From positions 1 to 13,772 of the forward strand of contig JAZHEJ010000013.1 in assembly GCA_036679665.1 (NCBI GenBank): a stretch of 13,772 nucleotides of DNA. The letters run 5' to 3'. The notes below the pieces were generated by a model. The model ran no database searches and was not told where the DNA came from. It saw only the letters and a program-made list of their open reading frames with translations. The stretch's first letter is position 1. Every line of letters starts with the position of its first letter. Source of the stretch: Tethybacter castelli. Its GTDB lineage: Bacteria; Pseudomonadota; Gammaproteobacteria; Tethybacterales; Tethybacteraceae. Of this stretch, positions 1-7,164 are shown in pieces. The translations under genes were made by a program, and so were the position numbers.

Positions 1-1308
1 GGAACGCCCGGCGTAATTGCGATGCTCAAACTTGCCCACGACCGCCATGGCAAGTTGCCGTGGGCTGAACTTTTTTATCCCGCCATAAAGCTAGCTGAAC
101 AAGGCTTTGCGGTTTCACCCCGGCTCCATAACCTAATCGCCGCCAACCAGCAATACGGGCTTGGCAAATACTTTGCATCCCGCGCTTATTTTTTTACCGC
201 TACCAATGAACCGCTACCGGTCGGGCACATTCTTAAAAACTTAGCTTTCGCCGCGACCTTGCGGCTAATCGCCCGCGATGGTCCGTCAGCTTTTTATCGT
301 GGCCAAATTGCCCAAGACATCGTGGCGGCGGTTAAGTCCGCCACCGACAATCCCGGCCTGCTTTCACTGCGGGATCTAGCCGACTATCGCGCCATTGAAC
401 GCGCCGCGGTGTGCTCACCATATCGGCAATACACCGTCTGCGGCATGCCGCCGCCCACTTCCGGTGGAATAACCACGCTGCAGATTCTCACTATGTTGCA
501 GGAATTCGATCTCAAAAGCATGAAACCGTTTTCCGCGCAAGCGGTACACCTGTACAGTCAAGCCGCCAGATTGGCTTACGCCGATCGCAACGCCTACTTG
601 GCTGATGCGGATTTCGTCGAGGTTCCGGTACCAAGGCTTCTTGATCCGGCTTATCTAAAACGACGCGCCCGGATGATCGACCTGAACCGTGACGCTGTCG
701 ATGTCAAGGCCGGACAGCTTACTTTGGCGCGGATGCCCGGCTTGGCGCCGGAATTGCCTTCCACCACCCATATGGCGGTGGTTGATGACGACGGTAACGC
801 CGTATCAATGACTTCAAGTATAGAAAACGCATTTGGATCGACCCTGATGGCGGGCGGCTTTTTGCTCAACAACCAGCTGACCGATTTTTCTTTCCGCCAC
901 GAAAATAACGACGCGCCCATAGCCAATCGCGTCCAGCCCGGCAAGCGACCGCGCAGCTCGATGGCGCCAACGCTGGTTTTCGACCGCAACCAAGAACTAT
1001 ATCTGGTAATCGGTTCGCCTGGCGGCAGCCGCATCATCAACTATGTCGCCACCACCTTGCTCGCCATTCTAGAATGGGACATGGACATCCAAACAGCGAT
1101 CGAAATGCCCCGCTTTAGCAACCGTAACGCGGTTACTGAGCTTGAAGCGGGCACCGCGGCAGCGCAACTAGCCTCGCAACTTGAGCAAATGGGCCATGTA
1201 GTCAACGTGCGCGTACTGACTAGCGGTTTGCACGGCATTATGGTCGCTGCCGATGGCCTGTATGGCGGCGCCGATCCGCGCCGTGAAGGCCTAGCCTTGG
1301 GTAACTGA
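1..1308 (+). CDS. ggt: Gamma-glutamyltransferase, 3' portion (5' end outside window)
   Basis: Gamma-glutamyltransferase (Ntn-hydrolase, usually periplasmic) cleaves the gamma-glutamyl bond of glutathione and related compounds. The frame is open from base 1 (GTPGVIAML), so about 100 N-terminal residues including the signal peptide lie outside the window. Numbering from the ATG at 22, the self-processing site is STTH at 247-250; by comparison with E. coli GGT the catalytic nucleophile is the first Thr of TTH (T248). The small subunit follows with VVDDDGNAVSMTS (253-265), LLNNQLTDF (281-289), the paired Ser of RSSMAPT (311-317) and the oxyanion-region GSPGGSRI (331-338). It ends normally in YGGADPR. 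Family identity is certain; physiological substrate is not shown. Its last 16 codons are repeated at 12337-12386 beyond the accessory block, so its 3' end is the left anchor of a rearrangement. Confidence 0.95.
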   Translation, partial: GTPGVIAMLKLAHDRHGKLPWAELFYPAIKLAEQGFAVSPRLHNLIAANQQYGLGKYFASRAYFFTATNEPLPVGHILKNLAFAATLRLIARDGPSAFYRGQIAQDIVAAVKSATDNPGLLSLRDLADYRAIERAAVCSPYRQYTVCGMPPPTSGGITTLQILTMLQEFDLKSMKPFSAQAVHLYSQAARLAYADRNAYLADADFVEVPVPRLLDPAYLKRRARMIDLNRDAVDVKAGQLTLARMPGLAPELPSTTHMAVVDDDGNAVSMTSSIENAFGSTLMAGGFLLNNQLTDFSFRHENNDAPIANRVQPGKRPRSSMAPTLVFDRNQELYLVIGSPGGSRIINYVATTLLAILEWDMDIQTAIEMPRFSNRNAVTELEAGTAAAQLASQLEQMGHVVNVRVLTSGLHGIMVAADGLYGGADPRREGLALGN

Positions 1309-1338
1309 TCCAAAGTTGCGCTTGGATGCTAAGTTTTT
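1308..1338 (+). terminator. Weak hairpin with T run after ggt
   Basis: ATCCAA (1308-1313) pairs with TTGGAT (1322-1327) across an 8-base loop. Five T follow at 1334-1338, six bases past the stem. The stem is short and AT-rich, so this is a weak candidate for a rho-independent terminator. The same hairpin is kept in the right-hand repeat at 12386-12405, with the T run at 12412-12416. Confidence 0.35.
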
Positions 1339-1447
1339 CCCGCCTCAACCCGGTTGACGTCGCGGTTGGCGTCGATAACCGGGCGTTCGAACTTGGTAAG
1401 GCGCCGCACATAGTGCGGCCCTCCCGCTTTGGGTCCGATGCCTGACA
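1329..1447 (-). pseudogene. putA C-terminal remnant with internal in-frame deletion
   Basis: Read on the minus strand this gives GPKAGGPHYVRRLTKFERPV, then IDANRDVNRVEAGKT and a TAG stop. It therefore joins the end of the PutA aldehyde dehydrogenase domain directly to the last four residues of PutA. Against the intact copy at 12407-13705 it lacks 459 bp (153 codons) between two GCCTCAA heptamers and carries a tandem 12-bp unit (1351-1362 and 1363-1374), which adds four residues. Both changes keep the frame. There is no start or upstream catalytic part, so it cannot make a functional enzyme. It marks the left edge of the accessory block. Confidence 0.85.
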
Positions 1448-1462
1448 CCGGGCATGTGGCCG

Positions 1463-2545
1463 CTAAGTAAGCCGTGCACCGGTTTCATGGTCGAACAGGA
1501 AACTGCGGCTGGCAAGCGGTTGCAGTTGGATCGACTGTTGGGGCTGGAACTGGTGGCGTTCGCGGAACACCGATACCACTTCACAGTCGGCAAATTTTGA
1601 TATCACATGCGTTTCCGAACCGGTAGGCTCAACTACCGATACCGTAACCGGCATGCCATTGTCGGCCAGTTCCAAGTGTTCAGGCCGCACTCCGTATGTA
1701 ACCTGCTGGCCGTCAGCTGGTTTGGTGGTATCCGGGCAAGGCAGGCGAATGCCGTCAATGTCTACCCAGAGTCCATTCTCGATACGGATAGTCCCGGGCA
1801 GTAGATTCATGGACGGCGAACCGATGAAGCTGGCGACAAAAAGGTTGTGCGGGTCGTCATACAGCTTCAGCGGCGAGCCGATCTGCTCAATATTGCCACC
1901 ATTCATGACCACAATCTTGTCGGCCATCGTCATCGCCTCGATCTGGTCGTGGGTAACGTAGATCGTGGTGGTTGACAGGCGTTGCTGCAGTTCACGAATT
2001 TCAACGCGCATCTGCACGCGCAGCTTGGCATCAAGATTGGACAGCGGCTCGTCAAACAGAAAGACTTTCGGGTCGCGGACGATGGCGCGGCCCATCGCCA
2101 CGCGCTGACGCTGACCGCCGGACAGGGCGCGCGGATAGCGCTCCAGGTAGGGTGTCAGCCCGAGGATTTCAGCGGCTTGTACTACTTTGGCGGTGATTTC
2201 CGTTTTGTCCATGCGGCGCATTTTCAAAGAAAAAGCCATGTTGGCAGCTACGGTCTTATGCGGATACAAAGCGTAGTTCTGGAACACCATCGCGATGTCG
2301 CGTTCCGAAGGCGGCAAATTGTTTACGACGCGATCACCGATCGAGATAGTACCCGCAGTCACTTCTTCCAATCCGGCGATCATGCGCAGCAAAGTGGATT
2401 TACCGCAACCTGACGGACCGACCAGCACCACGAATTCGCCTTCGTCAATCGCGATGTCAAGGCCGTGCAGCACTTCTTGTGATCCGTAAGACTTGTGCAG
2501 TCCTACTATTGAAACCCGACTCAGACTTATCGAGCTGTCAGTCAC
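1463..2545 (-). CDS. ABC transporter ATP-binding protein, MalK/UgpC type
   Basis: This is the cytoplasmic ATPase that would energise the sugar importer encoded divergently at 2725-6459. All ABC motifs are present in order: Walker A GPSGCGKST (43-51), Q-loop Gln 89, signature LSGGQ (141-145), Walker B VFLFDEP (161-167), D-loop SNLD (169-172) and switch His 199. From about residue 245 there is a C-terminal TOBE-type regulatory domain (GVRPEHLEL), typical of MalK/UgpC/MsmK proteins, and the 360-residue length is usual. The usual YPHMTV is YPHKTV here. The start is GTG at 2545 with no clear Shine-Dalgarno sequence, so the first residues are uncertain. The gene stops 15 bp from the left repeat boundary, yet its C-terminus (LFDHETGARL) looks complete. 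It is divergent from the binding protein, which suggests control from the shared 180-bp intergenic region. Substrate is not readable from the ATPase. Confidence 0.93.
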   Translation of the reverse strand: MTDSSISLSRVSIVGLHKSYGSQEVLHGLDIAIDEGEFVVLVGPSGCGKSTLLRMIAGLEEVTAGTISIGDRVVNNLPPSERDIAMVFQNYALYPHKTVAANMAFSLKMRRMDKTEITAKVVQAAEILGLTPYLERYPRALSGGQRQRVAMGRAIVRDPKVFLFDEPLSNLDAKLRVQMRVEIRELQQRLSTTTIYVTHDQIEAMTMADKIVVMNGGNIEQIGSPLKLYDDPHNLFVASFIGSPSMNLLPGTIRIENGLWVDIDGIRLPCPDTTKPADGQQVTYGVRPEHLELADNGMPVTVSVVEPTGSETHVISKFADCEVVSVFRERHQFQPQQSIQLQPLASRSFLFDHETGARLT

Positions 2546-2590
2546 GCTAGGCGGATGCTGATAGCAGTGTGAATGAATGTACAGTCAGAC

Positions 2591-2609
2591 ATAATACGCA
2601 TAGGTATGC
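2591..2609. promoter_or_regulatory. Candidate operator with GCATA-gg-TATGC palindrome in divergent promoter region
   Basis: ATAATACG (2591-2598) runs into a perfect 5-2-5 inverted repeat GCATA-GG-TATGC (2598-2609), upstream of the leftward ATPase gene. The same octamer ATAATACG recurs at 2673-2680 in the promoter of the rightward gene, 82 bp away. Two sites about eight helical turns apart would suit one repressor controlling both directions, possibly by looping. That role is inferred; no regulator gene is in the window. Confidence 0.35.
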
Positions 2610-2649
2610 AGGTGGTAGATAGAAAATTGTTCAAGCAGAAACTCTACCG

Positions 2650-2719
2650 TTGTTGCAAACCTATCATTGTATATAATACGATGTATCAGCCGGTAGCCGA
2701 TCACACCAAGAAAAGAGGA
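2650..2719 (+). promoter_or_regulatory. Promoter, operator-like palindrome and RBS of the ABC importer operon
   Basis: A consensus -10 TATAAT lies at 2672-2677, with a weak -35 TTGTTG at 2650-2655 and 16 bp spacing. The -10 lies within an imperfect 19-bp palindrome at 2665-2683 (CATTGTAT paired with ATACGATG, one mismatch in the arms), a suitable place for a repressor to block polymerase. AGAGGA at 2714-2719 is a good Shine-Dalgarno sequence five bases before the ATG at 2725. Elements are seen; function is inferred. Confidence 0.5.
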
Positions 2720-2724
2720 CCTAA

Positions 2725-4383
2725 ATGAAAACTGAAATCTATCGACAATTAACTCGCTCACGACTTGGCCGGCGTAGCGTGATGCAGGGGATGGCCGGTG
2801 CCGGAGCACTAGCCGCCACGGGCGGATTGTTCAATACCGCAAGCGCGCAGTCGGGAGTGCGCGAAGCGATCTTGAAGATTCCCGGGGTCGGAGTCGGGTC
2901 TCCTACCGACGCTGACTGGCAGAAAGTCGGTGAAATGTGTCTGGGTCCCATCAAGCAGGTGGTATCTGCAGGCGAGTTCTCCGGAGTTGAACTGACCTTT
3001 ATGGGTCTCAACAATCAGAACCTTCACAACTTTTTGTTCCGTGGTTTTCTAAAGCCCTGGGAAAAATATACCGGCGCGAAGATCAACTGGATTGATCTTG
3101 CGCAAGCTGACTACAATGCGCGGCTGCAGCAGGCGATCGCAACCAAGACAGTGGACTTTGACATTATTGAGATGGGTGCACCGTTCGAAGGCGACGTTAC
3201 CGGTCGTGGTCTGGCCGACGAAATGCCAGACTGGGTCAAAGGCATTATTGACATGGACGACTATGTAGACTACCTCAAAGAGCCGGTCGGCACCTGGGCA
3301 GGCAAGACGTACCGCGTTTCGATTGACGGTGACTGTCACAATTTCAACTACCGTACCGACTATTTCAGCAACCCGGAATTCGCCGCCGCATGGAAATCCG
3401 AGGGACACAGCGGCGCTTGGGAGGTTCCCAAGACTTGGCAACAAGTCCAGGAAGTAACCAAATTCCTCAAGGGCAAAAAGGACCCGCTAAGCGGCCTTGA
3501 CGCCCACGGCTATCTTGATCCGCTCAAAGGCTGGGGAGGCTTTGGCTTTTATTTCCTCGGAAGTCGGGCGACCGCATACGCCAAGCATCCTGACGATCCG
3601 GCCTTTTTGTTTGACATTGAGGACATGAAGCCCCGCGTTAATAATCAGGCGTGGGTGCGCGCGATCCAGGATGTGCTTGACGTGATCGAAAGCCAACCTC
3701 CTGACCAGATCAACGCAGATCCGGGCACCACCGGCTTCCAGCAGTTTCTGGCCGGCACCGGATCAATGCTTTCGTGGTGGGGCGACATCGGCTCCAACGC
3801 GAAGACTTCGGACAGTTCGGTGGTTGGCGATGTAACCGGTTTTTCGATCCTGCCTGGTTCGGATGACGTCTGGAACCACAAGGCCGGTCGCTGGGATACG
3901 CTACCTTCGGGTCCCAACTACGCGCCGAATATGGCCTACATCGGCTGGGGCGTGTATGTGATGGCGACTGTGTCCGGCAATCAACAAAAGCGCAAAGCGG
4001 CCTGGTCGGCGGCGGCACATGTCGGCGGCAAAGACATTTCTTTGTGGTGCGCGGCGTATCCATCGGGCTTTCAGCCGTATCGCAACTCGCATTTCCAGGT
4101 GTCCGAATGGGTAAATGCCGGCTACGACCGCAGCTACATTGACGATTATCTGTCGTCGGAAGCCGACAGCTATAATCACCCCAACGCTGCGATTGAACCG
4201 CGCATTCCGGGTATTTTCCAGTACTACTCGGTTGCCGAGGATGAGCTGGCGAAGATCTACGCCGGGCAGTACAGCTCCGCACAAGCAGGTGCGGACGCGA
4301 TTGCCGCGGCCTGGGAGAAGATCACCGATCAGATCGGCCGCGAAAGTCAGATCGAGCTGTATCGCGCTTCACTTGGCGTCTGA
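2725..4383 (+). CDS. ABC transporter extracellular solute-binding protein, family 1 (sugar type)
   Basis: Periplasmic substrate receptor of the importer. The N-terminus carries a twin-arginine-like signal: LGRRSVM (14-20), a small-residue hydrophobic stretch, then ASA (39-41), so cleavage is likely after residue 41. There is no lipobox Cys. The mature part has features of large family-1 binding proteins: FLKPWEKYTGAKINW (about 107-121), DFDIIEMGAPFEGDVTGRGL in the first lobe, and GTGSMLSWWGDIGS followed by WGVYVMA in the second. At 552 residues it is longer than the common 400-450 of MalE-like proteins but within the range of larger sugar or polyol binders. It is the first gene of a rightward operon with two permeases and is preceded by a strong RBS. 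Ligand is unknown; the neighbouring kinase, isomerase and dehydratase remnant argue for a sugar or sugar derivative. Confidence 0.92.
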   Translation: MKTEIYRQLTRSRLGRRSVMQGMAGAGALAATGGLFNTASAQSGVREAILKIPGVGVGSPTDADWQKVGEMCLGPIKQVVSAGEFSGVELTFMGLNNQNLHNFLFRGFLKPWEKYTGAKINWIDLAQADYNARLQQAIATKTVDFDIIEMGAPFEGDVTGRGLADEMPDWVKGIIDMDDYVDYLKEPVGTWAGKTYRVSIDGDCHNFNYRTDYFSNPEFAAAWKSEGHSGAWEVPKTWQQVQEVTKFLKGKKDPLSGLDAHGYLDPLKGWGGFGFYFLGSRATAYAKHPDDPAFLFDIEDMKPRVNNQAWVRAIQDVLDVIESQPPDQINADPGTTGFQQFLAGTGSMLSWWGDIGSNAKTSDSSVVGDVTGFSILPGSDDVWNHKAGRWDTLPSGPNYAPNMAYIGWGVYVMATVSGNQQKRKAAWSAAAHVGGKDISLWCAAYPSGFQPYRNSHFQVSEWVNAGYDRSYIDDYLSSEADSYNHPNAAIEPRIPGIFQYYSVAEDELAKIYAGQYSSAQAGADAIAAAWEKITDQIGRESQIELYRASLGV

Positions 4384-4399
4384 GCAGTAGCTAAGCTAG

Positions 4400-4428
4400 G
4401 CCCGCGGCCTGTGGTTGCCGAGGCGGGC
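4400..4428 (+). promoter_or_regulatory. Intergenic hairpin overlapping the permease RBS
   Basis: GCCCGC (4400-4405) pairs perfectly with GCGGGC (4423-4428) over a 17-base loop. An alternative GCCT/AGGC pairing (4407-4410 with 4421-4424) is also possible. The Shine-Dalgarno GAGG at 4420-4423 of the permease gene lies in or beside the stem. Such a structure could lower permease translation relative to the binding protein or protect the upstream transcript end. Pairing is seen; effect is inferred. Confidence 0.4.
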
Positions 4429-4430
4429 GC

Positions 4431-5537
4431 ATGGCACAACAAGGTGATCGGTTGCATGTCGTAACCAACGACAACCTGCCCCGGAGCCGCTTGAGGTTCG
4501 GCAGGGCCCTAAGCTTAGGTACGCTAGGCGTACTGATCACAATCGCTGCGATCCAAGCGCTGGATGTGCTGGACTATATTGAGATGGGTTTTACGTCGTG
4601 GCGGCCTACGCTGTACGCGTTGGTTGTATGGGCAATCGGTCTGTGCTGGGCACAGGTGCTCACCCGCGGAGAACAAGGCAAGCGCGCGTTGTTTGTGCTA
4701 CCGGCGGTTTTGTTCGTGGTTTCAATGGTGGTATTTCCGTTGATTTTCGGACTGTTCATTGCGTTTACCGACTGGAACCTTTCAGCAGTAACCGGCCGTA
4801 AGTTTAATGGCTTAGACAACCTGCGCCAGATGTGGGGCGACCCGTTCTACTGGAACGCGCTGAAAAATATGGTGTGGTATGTGCTCGCGATCGCAGTGGA
4901 GTACATTATCGCGTTCGGTCTGGCGTTGCTGCTTAACACGCAGATCAGGATGCGCAAATTTTTCCGGGTCGCGTTTTTATTGCCGCTGATGCTTTCACCG
5001 GTAGCAGTCAGCTGGATGGTAGGTAAATCAATGCTTGAGATCCGCTTCGGGCCGCTGGCCCGTCTGGCGCGCTGGCTGGGCTGGGAGACGCCATCGTTTT
5101 TCGGCAACCCTGAAATTGCCCGGCTTACGATAATGATCATGGACGCATGGACGTTTATACCGTTCATGATGATCATGATTCTGGCCGGCTTGCAAGCCAT
5201 CCCCAAAGACGTTCAGGAAGCAGCGCGGGTTGATGGTGCCGGCGCATGGCAGACGTTCTGGCAGGTGACTTTTCCACTGATGATTCCGGTCAGTTTTACC
5301 GCGGTGCTGATCAGGATAATATTCAAACTCAAGCTTGCCGACATTATCATCAACGTCACATCCGGCGGGCCCGGAGGTGCGACCGACAGTGTTACGAGCT
5401 TTATCTTTCGCGAATACCGCGATCGCTCCAATGTCGGTTATGGAACGTTGCTTGCGATGGTGTATCTGGTTGCCATCGTCATCGCGGTTACCGCATTCAT
5501 GAAGCTATCTGAGCGCTGGGTGCGCCCGCGCCACTAA
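4431..5537 (+). CDS. ABC transporter permease, MalF/UgpA type
   Basis: First inner-membrane subunit of the importer (368 residues). The family hallmark EAA loop is at about 263-282 (EAARVDGAGAWQTFWQVTFP), which contacts the ATPase. Hydrophobic segments are visible near 27-45, 60-77, 86-111, 146-169, 180-198, 231-254, 283-300 and 338-356. The first two lie before the usual conserved core (FVLPAVLFVVSMVVFPL), as in MalF-like permeases with an N-terminal extension. The ATG at 4431 follows GAGG by seven bases and lies 47 bp after the binding-protein stop. The next permease begins one base after its stop. All this fits one operon. Function as a permease is firm; the sugar is not known. Confidence 0.93.
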   Translation: MAQQGDRLHVVTNDNLPRSRLRFGRALSLGTLGVLITIAAIQALDVLDYIEMGFTSWRPTLYALVVWAIGLCWAQVLTRGEQGKRALFVLPAVLFVVSMVVFPLIFGLFIAFTDWNLSAVTGRKFNGLDNLRQMWGDPFYWNALKNMVWYVLAIAVEYIIAFGLALLLNTQIRMRKFFRVAFLLPLMLSPVAVSWMVGKSMLEIRFGPLARLARWLGWETPSFFGNPEIARLTIMIMDAWTFIPFMMIMILAGLQAIPKDVQEAARVDGAGAWQTFWQVTFPLMIPVSFTAVLIRIIFKLKLADIIINVTSGGPGGATDSVTSFIFREYRDRSNVGYGTLLAMVYLVAIVIAVTAFMKLSERWVRPRH

Positions 5538-5538
5538 G

Positions 5539-6459
5539 ATGACAACTACGCAGATCTTCCACGACAGCGAGCGCGACCTCGCTCACCGTACCGGCTTTAT
5601 CGGGAGTCGAATTATCATTTACGGATTGCTTATTCTGTGGGCGGTGATCTGTTTGTTTCCGATTTACTGGACCGCGAGTACTTCACTGAAGATAGCGCCA
5701 AATGTGATGCAGGGCCACCTGGTGCCGTGGGTGGATTACGAACCCAAATGGCTGGGATGGAAATCGCTTGGGCTATCTCCGCAGACCATCAGCCAGGAAT
5801 CGACAGTACGCGAAGAGTTTGTCAAGCGATTTACGAATTCGACGATCGCCGCGGTGCTTTCGTCTGCACTTGCGGTGGTGCTCGGGAGCATGGCCGCCTA
5901 CGGTTTGTCGCGTTTTGAATATCGCTTTGGATTTATGCGTAATTCGGATATTTCATTTTTCTTTTTAAGCCAGCTGATTTTGCCACCCGTTGTGCTCGCG
6001 CTGCCGTTTCTGGTACTGTACAAGGAGGTTGCATTACTAGACACCCGTATCGGGCTGATCCTGCTGTATACCTTGACTGTATTGCCAATTGTGATCTGGA
6101 TCATGCGCGACCAGTTCGCGTCAATCCCGACCGAGCTGGAAGAAGCCGCTCTGGTTGATGGGCTGTCAATCTGGGGAGCGTTCGCGACGATCATCGTGCC
6201 GATCGCGTTGCCGGGGATGGTAGCGGCGTTCATTCTATCGCTGGTGCTGACCTGGAACGAGTATTTTTTTGCTGCGTTGCTGACTTCGACCGACGCCAAG
6301 ACCCTGCCGGTGATGCTCGCCAGTCAGACCGGCAGCCAAGGCATAGCCTGGTGGTCGATGGCCGCATTGGCGTTTGCGGCGATCATTCCGTTAGTTGTAA
6401 TAGGTGTAGTTCTGGAACGCTATATCATCAAGGGAATGGCGACCGGCGCGGTGAAGTAG
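5539..6459 (+). CDS. ABC transporter permease, MalG/UgpE type
   Basis: Second inner-membrane subunit (306 residues). It opens with a transmembrane segment at about 24-44 (YGLLILWAVICLFPIYW) followed by the characteristic TSLK. The EAA loop is at about 202-222 (EEAALVDGLSIWGAFATIIV), and the end VLERYIIKGMATGAVK is typical of MalG-like subunits. Further hydrophobic segments lie near 102-122, 138-162, 170-189, 226-246 and 276-295. A long loop between the first two segments (about 52-98) would be periplasmic. It starts one base after the TAA of the preceding permease, so the two are almost certainly translationally coupled. It is the last gene of the rightward operon and faces the SIS gene across 153 bp. 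Confidence 0.93.
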   Translation: MTTTQIFHDSERDLAHRTGFIGSRIIIYGLLILWAVICLFPIYWTASTSLKIAPNVMQGHLVPWVDYEPKWLGWKSLGLSPQTISQESTVREEFVKRFTNSTIAAVLSSALAVVLGSMAAYGLSRFEYRFGFMRNSDISFFFLSQLILPPVVLALPFLVLYKEVALLDTRIGLILLYTLTVLPIVIWIMRDQFASIPTELEEAALVDGLSIWGAFATIIVPIALPGMVAAFILSLVLTWNEYFFAALLTSTDAKTLPVMLASQTGSQGIAWWSMAALAFAAIIPLVVIGVVLERYIIKGMATGAVK

Positions 6460-6560
6460 CTCGTTTCCGAAATGATGAAATTAGCACATCAGCCTAAGCC
6501 ATTTTAAAGCTAAGGACAGGTTTCCGACCGTTTATCGATCGTTATGTAACTGTATTTTGG

Positions 6561-6590
6561 GGTTTCAAACCATCTATACTCGGTAGTATA
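6561..6590. promoter_or_regulatory. Adjacent palindromes between two convergent operons
   Basis: GGTTT-C-AAACC (6561-6571) is followed three bases later by a perfect 6-4-6 inverted repeat, TATACT-CGGT-AGTATA (6575-6590). They lie between the permease stop and the leftward SIS gene stop, where a bidirectional terminator would be expected. The stems are AT-rich with no T run, and a weaker stem with one mismatch exists at about 6494-6516 (CCTAAGC/GCTAAGG). They could be a poor terminator, a transcript-end structure or protein-binding sites. Confidence 0.3.
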
Positions 6591-6612
6591 AGCGGTAAAA
6601 GCGGTGCCATGC

Positions 6613-7164
6613 TTATTCAAGGTTGGTATGCCGGGCACGCATCGTCTGCACAGTCTCACCGAGGGTGTCTCGCAACCAAAGCACCATTATTTCAAATAGT
6701 ATAAATAGTGCTCCTTCATATGCCGATCCCATCGGCAATATTGATTGTGTAGCTACGTTATCACGTGCCATGGTCTGTGCAGGGATCAGTAATACATGAT
6801 CAGCTAGATGCGCTACTGAGCTATCAGGTTCAGCAGTTATGAGAAGAACTTTTGCTCCGGCAGTTCTGGCGCTCCCTACCAATGCCTGGACTGTTGCAAG
6901 CCTCCCAGGTCCGTCTGAGCACAGAAATAGATCTTCGGGGCCGATCGGAGGGGTGTTGATGTCACCTTGCATCGCAACGTCGTAACCAAGATGAAACAGT
7001 CGCATTGCAAAACCACGTAACTGTAATGCTTCACGTCCGCAACCATACAGCACCACCCGGTTCGCGTCGCAGATTAACGTACAAGCGTTAGCCACTGACG
7101 ACTCATCGATAGAAGTTGATACCGCGCCCAGTTCGTCAAGCGCACCGCGCATGAGTTCTTTCAT
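6613..7164 (-). CDS. SIS-domain protein, 6-phospho-3-hexuloisomerase-like
   Basis: A 183-residue single SIS (sugar isomerase) domain protein resembling 6-phospho-3-hexuloisomerase (HxlB), which interconverts ketose phosphates in the ribulose monophosphate pathway and related routes. Visible marks are LYGCGREALQLRGFAMRLFHLG (GCG at 41-43), GAKVLLIT (103-110), PMGSAYEGALFILFE (144-158) and the C-terminal RHTNLE, close to the RHANLE ending typical of these isomerases. The phosphosugar loop, usually SGSG followed by Glu or Arg, is SDGPGR here (83-88), so activity or substrate may differ. The ATG overlaps the stop of the M42 gene by four bases, so it is translationally coupled and third in a BtpA-M42-SIS unit. 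No HxlA synthase is adjacent. The fold is firm; the exact reaction is inferred. Confidence 0.85.
   Translation of the reverse strand: MKELMRGALDELGAVSTSIDESSVANACTLICDANRVVLYGCGREALQLRGFAMRLFHLGYDVAMQGDINTPPIGPEDLFLCSDGPGRLATVQALVGSARTAGAKVLLITAEPDSSVAHLADHVLLIPAQTMARDNVATQSILPMGSAYEGALFILFEIMVLWLRDTLGETVQTMRARHTNLE

Larger units (their letters stand above)
1259..1447. repeat. Left copy of ggt-tail/putA-tail direct repeat flanking the accessory block
   Basis: Two consecutive parts match the right side of the block. 1259-1348 matches 12337-12426 with three mismatches in 90 bp (at 1284, 1317 and 1332). 1342-1447 matches 12879-12972 with five substitutions and one extra 12-bp unit. In the right copy these parts are separated by 452 bp of putA coding sequence; in the left copy they are fused at the shared heptamer GCCTCAA. 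Homology stops at 1447, 15 bp before the stop codon of the ABC ATPase gene. Seen directly by comparing the two regions. Confidence 0.9.

Noticed and set aside
651..1313. Long minus-strand frames opposite ggt
   Set aside because: They mirror the codon structure of a well-conserved gene and show no family features.
1403..1419. Perfect GCCGCAC-ATA-GTGCGGC palindrome, also at 12928-12944
   Set aside because: It lies within conserved PutA codons (GPHYVRR) and occurs in both copies simply because the segment is duplicated. I see no reason to call it a recombination site.
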